Shown piece after piece: positions 25,401 through 37,400 of a DNA stretch of 64,000 nt. The DNA comes from Drosophila persimilis (lineage: Eukaryota > Arthropoda > Insecta > Diptera > Drosophilidae). The notes below the pieces were generated by a model. That model did not search any database and was not told the origin of the DNA. It was given only the letters and a program-made list of their open reading frames with translations. The stretch's first letter is position 1, and each line of letters opens with the position of its first letter. A program made the translations under genes and the position numbers. Location of the stretch: positions 23,002,001 to 23,066,000 of the forward strand of contig NW_020825288.1 in assembly GCF_003286085.1 (NCBI RefSeq). The letters are read 5' to 3'.

Positions 25401-28400
25401 CGTATGCGTATTCCCTTTGTGAATAGACCAAAAGAGAGGAAACCGAAGGCGTGGCACTCGAATTTCCATATTTTAGCTTTAGGGATAATATATATATATG
25501 CTTATGTATTCATGTATGCAATTGTTATTTTCATTATGCTTATTTATTTATTTATTATTCATGTACTTTTTTTTGTTTATGTTTATTTACACGCTGTTTT
25601 GTGCTCTGTTTCGTTACGTGTTGTTTGTGTAAAACATTAATCTCATGCACATGCCATACATACAAAAAAACAAAAACAAATATGCAAAAATAATTTGCAC
25701 AAACACCCACAAAAACACTGCCCAAACCCCCCAAAAAACCCACAAAACGATTCAGTCGGTCGCCCACTTCCCCAGGATCTTGGAATGACGAGGATGGTGC
25801 CTTGAGTTCGGTGAGTATCTCCCCACAGGGGGGCATCCTTTGTGCTCCCCTCTCTAACACTCTCTTCCTCTCGCAGACGCACAAAAGCGAATACGATCAG
25901 CATCAGCAATCGAATCAATCGAGTGGATATCACAACAACAACAACATCAACAACTCCAGTGAACATCCTTTGAGCAGCACCCTGAGGGGCGATGTGGTGG
26001 ACAGCAAGGCCACGGGCCAGGATCAGGGGGCCAACAACGCCACGGGTCTGTTGGGCGGCACCCACACGATGGCCTACGACGGCCAGAGTCTCGAAGGTAA
26101 TCTGGAGAACGAAACCAAATCCATTTCCAGCATGAAGTCCAGCGGTTCCAACAGTCAAGATAGGTGAGAACCCCCATTCGCTTTCAGATTTCAACGAATG
26201 ACAAATGAATAAATATCTTTTTCCACACAAGAGAGAAATCCCAGCAGGAAAAGTCCTACCCACACACACACACAAAACACACAGATACCATAACCATAAT
26301 ATATTATTCATTCACTGTCTGATTGAATTTTAAGTTGCTATTTTTTTCGTGTGCAATTTATTTATTTATATTTTATTGCACTCTGCAATTATTTGACACT
26401 CAATGTTTTAACTGCTTTCTCCAGCTGTTTCTGTTTCTGTACCTTTGTATCTTTGTATCTCTGTATCCGTATCGTTGTGCTCTGTACTAATTGCTTAACA
26501 ATTGCTTTCCCTGAACAGATCCCCCAAAATGCCAGGCTCTGGTCTGTTGGCCGGCGGCGGTGGCAGCGGCTCCGGCGATGCCCAAGGACAGGAGCCCATT
26601 CTGCCGGCCGTCTTGGAGTTTCCCGAAACGCATCAGGAGCTGTTTTTGCGCCACATCATCAGCGAATTGGACGTGAATGTGCCCCACTTTAAGCTGGCGC
26701 CTGTCTATTCGCTCTACCTGTGCGCCAGGTGTGTAACGAGTCGCGGCCCAGAAGGGGATTCGATGGAAAGAAAGATGTTACTGCGCTTTGCCTGGCTTTA
26801 AATGTTGTTCAAGTGCATTAATATACTAAAAAATGGCAACTTTATCTAGTTTATAAGCAGGAAAATATGTTTAAGAGATGTTTTATATGATTTTAAAGAG
26901 TTTTTGTAAGGGGAGATATGTCTATCCATCTATCAACAGCTTGCATATGAGGCGGCACGAGAGAGATGAGATGCTGGCAGAGAGAATGCACAAGCGAATG
27001 CTCCAAAAGAGAATACTAGGAGGGAGTTTTTGTGGGACTGCTTCCAATTTCCAAGAGCCTGGCCATAGACCATGGACTTGGCCTCTGACTCTGCTCTTAA
27101 TCTATCCAAATTAAAGACTAATCCCTGTTTCTGGTACAGCTTGTTCCCTGCCATTCACATTTGGGTTTAAAGAACAAATAGAAACATTAAATCTCTTCAA
27201 ATTAGATGGAAAAGAGAGCTGTATGCAGCTCCAGGGGGAATGAGAGTAGCCCAAATGGTAATGTTTCATCATTAATTCTGCTACGCTCCCACATGGATGT
27301 GCACTTTACAGATAGATAGATAGATAAATAGATAGATGGCTGGCTGGCTGGCTGCACTTCTTCGTGCAACCTTCAACCTCTTTTGGGGGTCACACAGCAA
27401 TGGGGCGTTCAATGAATCCATTTATATTTCAATTTCAAAATCAAAGCTTCATTTAACAAGACACCAAAGGCGGACAGACAGACAGACAGACAGATGGAAG
27501 GAAGGATAGATAGACAGGCAACACCAGCTGACAAATGTGGGGGCATAAAGTGGATAGACTTGCCATGCCACACACACACACACGCACACATGTGTGTGGT
27601 CGGCCCCCTTGCAGCGTTGGAGGCAGGACTATTTGCTGCAGGAGGAGCAGCAGCAGCAGTATCAACAATTCATTATCAATTATGATGATTTATCTTGGCC
27701 GTTGGCTGACCCAATTTGTGAGCCATTAATATTAATGTGTCCTGACAGCGGGAGGACCTGCAGGGTTGAAAGGGAATTTCGGCAATTGACAGGCGTAGAA
27801 ATCAATAGTTTCGAAGGCCCTGGCCTGAAAATTACTCATCCGATTTGGGCCCCTGTAATGAATGCTAATTGAACATGACATTGCTCTCTCGCTCTCCCCA
27901 GATACCGCGCCTCCACCCACTACCGTCCAGAGCTGCAGCCCACGGAGCGGGCCCACAAGCTGACGATGTTCCTGCACCATGTGGCCAATCTCGTCTACAG
28001 CGTCGTCCAGGAGCAGTACACCGACCCGCGTATCCTGGCCTTTTGGATGGCCAACAGCTCGGAGTTTCTGCACTTCCTCAAGTCGGATCGGCACATCAGT
28101 GCGTTCAGCGTCCAGGCCCAGGAGGTGCTCGCGGAGGCCGTGCAGACGGCGTTCCGCAATCTGGTCAACTGCTTCCGCCTGGAGCTCTCGCAGACCCTCA
28201 ACCAGTTTCTGTCGGAGAACATCGATCACGATTCGGCGGCGGGCCTGGTGCTCACGGTCCTGGGCTCCGCCATGGCCCTGCTGCGTCGCTGTCGCGTGAA
28301 TGCGGCACTCACCATCCAGCTGTTCTCGCAGCTTTTCCACTACATCAATGTCATATGTTTCAATACGGTGAGCGGTGGCCATCCTGTGTATAGGGTGGGA

Positions 28401-31400
28401 CTTCTAGATCCTTAAGATGTACTTATTCGTCCTTGTTCTTCTTTGTAGATTGTGGCAAACTCTCAAATGTGCACCTCCGACTGGGGCAAGGTGATGACGG
28501 AGCGACTGCAACTGCTGGAACTGTGGGCGGAGCGGCAGGGCCTGGAGCTGGCCGCCGACTGCCATCTGGCGAAGATCAACCAGTGCGCGCAGTTCCTGCA
28601 GGCGCCCAAGTCCTCGGTGGAGGAGATCCAGCAGTTGGCCTGCTCCTGCTTCCGCCTCAACTCGCTGCAGATGGGCGCCCTGCTGCAGCAGGAGAAGATA
28701 CCCCGCAACCTGGTGGACACGGCCATACGCATGGCCGAGTCCGTCGCGGACGAGCTGACCCGCGCCGACGGCCGGGAGGTGCGCCTCGAGGAGTCGCCCG
28801 AACTGCACCTGGCCCTCCTCCTGCCCGACGACGGCTTCAGCTGCGATGTCGTCCGGGGCATACCCACTGGCCTCGTCGACTTCCTCAATCCCCTCCAGCA
28901 GCAGGGCATGTGCCGACTGGCCGCCCAGCCCACATCCATTGGCCTCTGGACCGTCTACATGCATCAGTTCAATGTAAGCAGATCCCAGCAGGCTTTGAGA
29001 TTCCTGATTTTCTAACGAGACAGAAATCCCCTTTGCAGGCACGCAGCTCCAGTGCGATGTCCAACAAGCTGCCGCAGCCCGAGCTGCAGCTTATCAAACT
29101 CCACAAGAACAGCAACGGCATGGGCCTGTCCATTGTGGCGGCCAAGGGCGCCGGCCAGGAGCGTCTGGGGATCTACATCAAGAGCGTGGTGCCCGGCGGA
29201 GCAGCGGATGCCGATGGCCGCCTGCAGGCGGGCGATCAGCTGCTGCGCGTGGATGGCCAGAGTCTGATCGGCATCACACAGGAGAGGTAGGGACATCCCC
29301 CAGAGGATGCAGACGAGAATCTGTTAATTGAATATTGAATGTTGCAGGGCCGCCGACTATCTGGTGAGGACCGGTCCGGTGGTCAGTCTGGAGGTGGCCA
29401 AGCAGGGGGCCATCTACCATGGACTGGCGACGCTGCTCCAGCAGCCCAGTCCCGTCATCCAGCGTGGTGAGTAGCATCCGCCCTAGGATCCGCGCCTACA
29501 CATAGATACACATTAGAGAGCTACGCCAGGTGTTGGGTAGAACGCTAAGAAGAACACACTCATTCACAGACACCCAAACACTCAAACACCCAAACACTCA
29601 CACACTCAACCGAAAGATACTCACAAAGATACTCACACACTCAAAGATACATTCCACACCCTCCAGTCAGTCGTTATGTAAGCTAACAAAAGTAACCAAA
29701 GGTCCTTCCCCCCACCCAAATCCATGCTGCTCCTCTACTGCGATCTGCTCTGATCTCTGCTCTGCATAGAAGCCTCCTCGAGCAACTTCCTCCAGCAACT
29801 GCAGCCGAACCAGCAGCGGCGCCACTCCTCGTACCAGCAGCAGGCCCGCTACTACAGCAACTCCATCTCGGACGACAGCCTCAATCGGAGTCGTCGCGAG
29901 TCCTTTGCCTGCATGCGCGCCTCCTCGCCGCCGGTGCGCCGACTGAGTGCCTCCTGTCTGCAGGAGGAGCTGTGCGCCCAGGGCCACCAGCTGCACATCG
30001 ATCCGCGGTACAGGGACACCCGACCGATAGCCCGATCCGCCAGCAGCTTGTATCTGGCCAACGACCAGGGCTACTACCATCCGATCCCCTCGGCGGCGGC
30101 TGCCGCTGCGCACTTCAGCCCCATGCGCCCGCTGCGCAGGACACCGCCGCCCTCGATCTTCATAGAGGAGTACCTGGATGAGCCGCCAAAGGAACCGGAG
30201 CCACTGGCGACGGCCTCGGCGACGACGGCGACGGCATGCACCTCCCAGGAGTCGTTCGGGCACTTTGCCACCTACAGCGATGCACATCAGCCGCTGAACG
30301 AGGATGGGATCGCCTCCATGGCCGACTCGGATGATATACCCTTCATTGACGACGAGGAGGAGCAGCAGATGCCACCCATCTGCCCTCCAGTCGCTGCCGC
30401 TCCCTCCTTCACGGTGAGGCGCACTCCTGTGGCCGGCTATCGAAAGACAGTCAGCTTCGATCTGGAGCAGCCGCCGGCGACAGGAGCAGGAGCGGGAAGA
30501 GGAGGAGCAGCAGCCCCAGGGATCGACAGGAAGTACCACACGCACGATGCCATCAGCCACTTTGCGGCCAGCACCTCCTCCAGCGAATCCCTGATGGCGG
30601 AGCAGGCCGAGCGCATGCCGCTGATCCAGAAGATCCGGCGGGAGCTGAACAGCAAGCGGGCCACCAACTGCACGGCGGATGGCTTCAGTTCGGGCGGATC
30701 GGGCTCGAATAGTCAGCGCTCCTCCAGCGAGTCCCTCGAGCGGATGCCCCTGCTCCGACAGCAGCAGCAGTCGCCCGTCCAGCGACAGTTGAACACCCAG
30801 CGATCGCACAAAAGGTCAGGATTGAGTCCCAGTCCCAGCTCCGGCTCCGTTGCGGTCTCTGCTGCCGCTGCTCCACCACCTCTTGCTCCTATTATCAGCA
30901 TCAAAGTTCCTAATCTGTGTGAAACCGAAAGTTCCTGCACCCGTTCTCGTTCTCTTTCTGTAAATACAAGCAATCGATGTTGTGCCAGCACCATCCGTAC
31001 CAGCACCACCTCCGCCTCCGCCTCTGCTTCCGTCTCTGCCAAAGCAAGCAGCCTCCCACCCCCACCACCAACACCCATCATCCGCAGGCGCCGCGCCAGC
31101 AGCCAGATGAATCTTAGCCCCAACTTCCTGCTGCCCCTGGGGCAGGGCAAAGTGCGGGAAATGGCCGCCTACTTCAATGCCAATCAGAACTTTCCCCCGA
31201 ACATCGCCAGATCCAAGTCGAAGTCCACCTCCGCCCTGGCGGCAGCCACCAGCAGCGCCAGCTCCAAGCTCTCGCACTGCGAACAGGGCCACATACTCAA
31301 GCAGCTGAAGGAGTGGAGCCTGTATGGGAGTGCGGGCAAGGATTACGATGTCCCAGTCAAAGTCCCGGAGCCAGTCAAAACATCCTGCGATTGTCCCTGC

Positions 31401-34400
31401 TGTGGGCATTGTCGTGAAGGGATACAAGATACTCAAGATGAGCAGCAGCAGGAGAAACATCTCCCTGGCTCCAGCGTTGGTTCCACTTTCAAATGCTACG
31501 ATAGCTGTCGGGAGGATGCGGAGGCGAGCAGTCGGAAGCAGCCACCGGAATTGTCCCGCTTTGCCGCCTGCCGTCGGAGTGTCATGTGCAGCAATCGTCA
31601 GGTTCACAGTCTGCGGCAGCTGAAGCGCAACAAACAGCAGAGGCAGGAACATAAGCAGGAGCATCTGAAGCACAAAGCCAAGCACCATCACCATCACCAT
31701 TGCCACCACCAGCCACGGCACCAGGCGCCCGTCTCGCCTCCCTCCACAGCCAAATTGCTGCTGTCTCTGGCGAGCGGCAGTGGCAGCTGCAGCAAGTACC
31801 CAGGCACCAGTACCCCCAACAAGGCCAGCAAGTCCTGCCCAAATTGCGAAAACGCATCCGATGATTACACAAATTCGTACTCCTGCTCCTGCAGTGAGGC
31901 AGAGTCCTGCTCCTCGACTGCTGATTCCACCTCCGGCTGTTGTTCGCACTGCAATGTGCGAGAAATGCATGTCAATGTCAGTGTCAATGCTCCTCCTCCT
32001 CCTCCTCCTCCGGATGATAATGATGATGAAGATAATGGCGAGGACGATGGGGAGGATAATGAGGAGGAGGCTCTGGCTGCCAGTGGCAGTGGGCACTGTG
32101 TCGGACTACGACTGGGACCAAGCACAGCCGCAGCCACAGCCACAGCCACAGCCGTCGCCATGTGCTCCACACACAGATGACAACCCAATTATGCTGCACC
32201 GAGGTTCATGTTGTTCTCCTCGTCGTTGTTTTTGCTTCATTTGTAGCTTTTCTGTTGTTTTTAGATGTTTGCTGCAATTATACGCGTGTACAGCTTTGAT
32301 TTCTAGATCACTTTCCTTGAATTCTTGTGGATTTGCTGTAGAATTTTCTGTTGATCCGCCTGTAGGTTGTATTTGCATATAATTTGTAGCTCTATTTGGA
32401 ATGCTTCGCATATATTTTAGGCAAATTTTGGTTCCTTTTGTTCGTTTCAATTCAAAACCTTTGGATTGAAGTAAGATTTTCCGATCCCAGAAGGTCTAAT
32501 CAGTAGTTCGTCCATTCGCAAAGCCACCGAATTTTCTGTGATATCGGATGACTATGTAGCCACTCGTTTGGCTCTTTGAACACCTGGTCTTCGATCACTA
32601 TTAATGCTGCAGCAACCCCCCTTTTTTGTGCATCTTTAAGGAAGCGCACAGGCACATCAATAAAAACTCAGTTCTGGGTATCTAAGGGTCAAGGCACGTG
32701 TGCCTCGAATCAAACTCAAGCTCAATTAAATGGAAATTTAAGGAGTACTGAGTGGAATTTATCAATAGATGAATAAATTAAGCTTTGAGTCATACGGATT
32801 GCATGCTTCCACAAGGAAAATAATCCTTTAAGGAGTGACCACTGTAGTGCTATTCCATGTGGAAAATCCAGCGTCAAGCCACAGCTCATTTGGTTTTAAA
32901 TTTAATCAACTCTTGTGTTTATTTCCCATTGAATTTCTATAGGGAATTTATTCCACTTGCCGCATCAGATTTTTAATTGGATTTTATTATCTTTTTGCCC
33001 TTTTCAACTTCCGTTACTTTTCGCTTAACTTTTTCAATTAAATCAAATATTTATCAAGCAATTGCGAATAAGGAATTAATTGCAGCTTTATTCTCTGCCT
33101 GACATGGGGCTTTTCGTTTGTTAGTTTTTGCCTAATATTTAGCTATTTATTCTGAAAATATAATATAATTAATTCTGCTTTTCACCTGATTTTTTTGTAG
33201 AATATTCGTATTTTTGTAATTACATTTTGCATGCATTAAGTATTAAAATATTTATCACATTTTCAACCGAAATTTACTAAAACTATCCAACCAAATATTC
33301 ATCTAACTGTCTGTCTATCTGTCTATCTCTTCCCCAATCCATGCACAAATCCAAAACCAAAACCAAAAAAACCACCAACGCAACACTCAATTCCCCAAAC
33401 CAATGCACTCTCCAACGATGATGATGATGATGATGGTGGTGTTGCTGCTGGAATATCACAGGTAATCGACGGATGTCCGAGCGAGATCTAACGCGTATGG
33501 GAGCCGCCGAATCATCGAAATCCCTGGGCGGCATCGGTGGCCCACTGATTGCCACCGGGCATGCCAATCACAGCCTCAGCCTTAGCCAGCACCTGAACAA
33601 CAGCCACAACATGAACAGCAACAGCAACAGCAACAGCCACAACAGCAACAGCAACAGTAGCATCATCAATCCGTTAACTGCACACCTTCCAAATAGCAAA
33701 TCAGTGCCGGCCTTGCATCATCACACGGGATCTGGTACCATATGTAAGTGGAATGCAATCGGCACCTCCAACCTCCATCCTCCAATCACCATCTCCATAC
33801 CAATCAACGTGAAATCTTCAGCGAAATTTAATCGATATCCAAGCCAGAGATTAATTCCATACTGCATCTCCTTGCATCTTTCTTTGCCCCTTAGCGCTGG
33901 CCAATTCCAAGTCACGCAGCACGCACAGTTTGCATAACAATACATCCGCAGCCATGGGTGGAATCGGAGGAGGTGTGGGACCAGGACCAGGGCCAGGAGT
34001 GGGAGCTGGAATGTTGGGTCAACCAAATGGCAGCCACAACAATGCAAATGGAAATGGCAATGGCAACGGCAACGAGCAAGGATTCTATCAGAATCTGAGC
34101 GTGTATCGGGCACAAAATCAAAGCCAACCGATACTGAATGAAAGGTAATACACGATGCACGCACATATAGTAGGGGCTATATACAGCGAAGGTCAAGAGA
34201 TGCCTCTATAATAATAATAAGTTCTGAATCTTTTTAAGTCACTTTGGAGGAATATACGCTCTTAAAGCCATTTTTTTGTTAGCACTCCTATTATACTGAC
34301 CCCTGCTGTATCCGTATATCCATCCTCTAGCATTTTGTCATTTAAAATTCGGTTGTGTTCCGCTAACCACTAAAATTGTTTTCGCTTTTGGTTATGTTTG

Positions 34401-37400
34401 GATTGTTTTTTTTTTTTGTTTCTGGGTTTCGGTTCGGTCTGTGCTTTTGACGGGTTTGTTTTTGGTACTAGAGCTCGCAAATCATGTGCCAGTGTAGTTG
34501 CGATTAGTGTGGTTTTGGGTCAAATTGCTGGAACTAGTCGTAACAGGCGTATAGAGCGCACTTGTGGGGGAATTTGTTATGATTATGATTATGATTATGG
34601 TGTCCTTTTGCAAGTGTCCAAACGAGAGGAAATTGATGGTAAATAATGTTATGTTTGACATGAAAAAGGTACGATTGTGATGACAGATTGTTATTCGGAA
34701 AAAGCATTGGGGAAAAGTGGAGTGGTTGAATGGCTATGAACGATCATATGGTTAAAGCTTTGAGGAGCCCTTAGTATTGTATAAAGTGCACTTTTAAGTT
34801 TGATTCTGGTTTCTAAATTTAAAGAAAATCCTGTTTCAACTTTGGTTAAAGATTTATCGTTCCTCGAAAACGTGTAACCAACTCCTATTCCAAGCACCGA
34901 ACCGAACCGAACCCAAAGGCACTTCCATCGCACACGAGGAAAAGAAAAGCCAAACCACTGAGGGACGGCGCAATTAATAATTTACAACAAAATGTGGGTG
35001 TTGTCGGTGTTGTTGCTGCCGGGGAAGGTGGGGCGGACAGCAGCAGGGAATATGCCAGGTGGCACATGTGGCACAGAATGTGGTCACAGGAATTTGCACC
35101 CTGCCAGGAGCTTAAATTGTGTGTTACCTCTCTCGTGTGTGTAATTCTAGGGTGACATTACGTTTAAAGAAATTACTTTACGGCTTCATACCCATCAAGA
35201 GTGAATACCAGATGGTAGAAACGATCCAAGTACGTGAGTAATTAGTGGCACACTCGAGTTGTGTGGCTCCGTGTTTGGTGTTGCTGCTGCTGTACAGAGA
35301 GGCACACGCACCCTGGCACTTGTTTTGAAATGTGGGAGGGATGAACGAGAAGGAGCCCTTGCGCACCCCAGACACACACACACACAGACACGTTGCGTAA
35401 TTAGAGCAAATGATGACACCCCCACCCACAGAGCAACACTTGAACACCTTTTTGGCAATAATTATGATAGTAATCCCGATTTTTTGTATGTCTTTCAGAC
35501 CGCCGATGTCCACACATGCCGCCATGAACGCCTACAATGGCAATTCCCCGCTTGCACAGCAACAACAACAGCCACAGCAGCCACAACCATCACCCTACCA
35601 GCAGCAGCAGCAGCAGCTCCTCCAGAGCAATGCTAATCTGCCACCCACTCGACCCGTGTCCGCCTACTACCACAGCCAGCAAACGGCGCAGCAGCAGCTC
35701 CAACAGCAGCAGCAGCAGCAACACACGCTGCAACAGCAACAGTTTGCACACAGCAGCAGCAATCTCAACGGCCAGCAGCAGCAGCAGCAGGCGCAACATC
35801 AGCACCAGCTCACCCTCAACAATCGCACCAAGAGCCAGCAGAATTTCCAGCACACCCTACGCATGCAACAGATGATGGCTCCATCGATGCCGAACATCAG
35901 CAACATGTACCACCAGCAACAGCAGCAGCAACAACAACAGCAACAGATGCCACTGCAACAGCAGCAGCAGCTGCAGCAACAACCTCCCATGAGCAGCAGC
36001 CAGAGCATGCAGAATGTCAACGATTTCCAGGGAGGCTTCCAGAATGGAGGCGGCCTGGAGTACCAGCATGCCCGACGCAGCCAGATCCATGAGCCTGCCA
36101 CACTCTACGAACTCCAGCAGCAACAATTGCAACAGCAACAGCAGCAGCAGCCTTCGCCCAACTTCATTGCGTTGCCACCCAAGCCCCTGGGCAGCCTCCA
36201 GTCTCCCAACAAGCAGGCCGCTCCGCCCAGCACCGCACCGAAGCCCCAGCAACAACAGAGAATGTCGCAGACGGGCTACTTGCCCGGCCATGGCCCTGCC
36301 GGCGTGCTGGGCGAGGATAAGCCACCGCTACCGCCCACCGCCACGCATCCGCTGTTCAAGGCCACGGCACAGCTGGCGCCCGGCATGAACTACGTGGCGA
36401 GCACCCTGGACCCGCCGAAGGGCAGCTATTTGCCGACGAACCAACAGGCGGCCAACAGACCACCCCTCCACAGCGGCAGCAACCCGTGGGAGCGCGAGGA
36501 GCGGGAGAAGGACCTAGAGATGAGACGCGAACACATCCGCCAATGGCGAGAGCAGCAGATCTCCGATCTGTCGCAGACCATCTCCCGATCCGGTCAGCAG
36601 GAGGAGCAGCTGAAAACGCTCATCCTCGAGCGTGACTTTGAGCGCCGAGCGCTGGAGCTGCAGGAGCAGGAGGATCAGGACCAGGATCAACAGTACGACA
36701 AGGAGAATATTCAGGAGCTGTTCAGGCTGGCGGCCAGTGGGCAGGTCAGTGCCATACAAACACCCATCACCAGCTACCGCCAGACGGAGATCAAGATGGC
36801 GGAGATTACCGACAGCAGCAGCAGCCCCGTGGATCAGGTGGCGGCCCAACCGCCGCCGATGGCCCCGATGAGCAGCCACCAGCAACAGCAGCAGCAGCAG
36901 CCCAAGAGCATACTCAAGCATAACCGCTACTCCGAGGGAGGAGCAGGCAGCAGTGGAGGAGCCCCCTCCTCGCCATCCAAGTCGCAAAAGTCGGCCAGCT
37001 TCGCGGACGACCGGCACCTGCAGACGGAGCATCCCATCTCCAGTCTGGCCAAGGAGCTGACACAGCTCACGATGCTGGACAAGGACAACAATAACGAGAC
37101 CCTGGACGCGGCAGTGCCTCCGCCGCCGCCGCCAGAGCGGAACAGCTCCTACCTGATCATGTCGCAGCAGAAACTCAGGGGCAGCACCAGCTCCTCCATG
37201 GGATTGCTGAAGACAGCGACCAGCAATCAGGCAGCGGCCGCCGTCGAGATTAAGAAGGCATCCCTACTGAACACCCAATCGAATAATAACAACAACAACA
37301 ACAGCTTGAGCGGAAATCTGAACAACAACAGCACCAGCAGCATGCAGGCATCGCCCCTCAGTGCCATGGAGCTGAATGCCGCGTATGTATCTGCCACGGG

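Noticed and set aside
27409-27668. Minus-strand frames with VCVCVCV and LSVCLSVC
   Set aside because: Generated by CA and GACA microsatellites.
28433-29290. 285-residue frame overlapping DIL and PDZ exons
   Set aside because: Out of frame with the conserved afadin-like reading; GC-rich third positions keep it open.
30816-32096. 426-residue minus-strand frame
   Set aside because: Shadow of the long cno alternative exon; its VVVVV/GGG composition mirrors repeats in the sense frame.
35410-35498. Upstream ATG of the long glutamine-rich frame
   Set aside because: It lies in the intron; the acceptor at 35499 joins in phase with the preceding cno exon, so this ATG is not a start.
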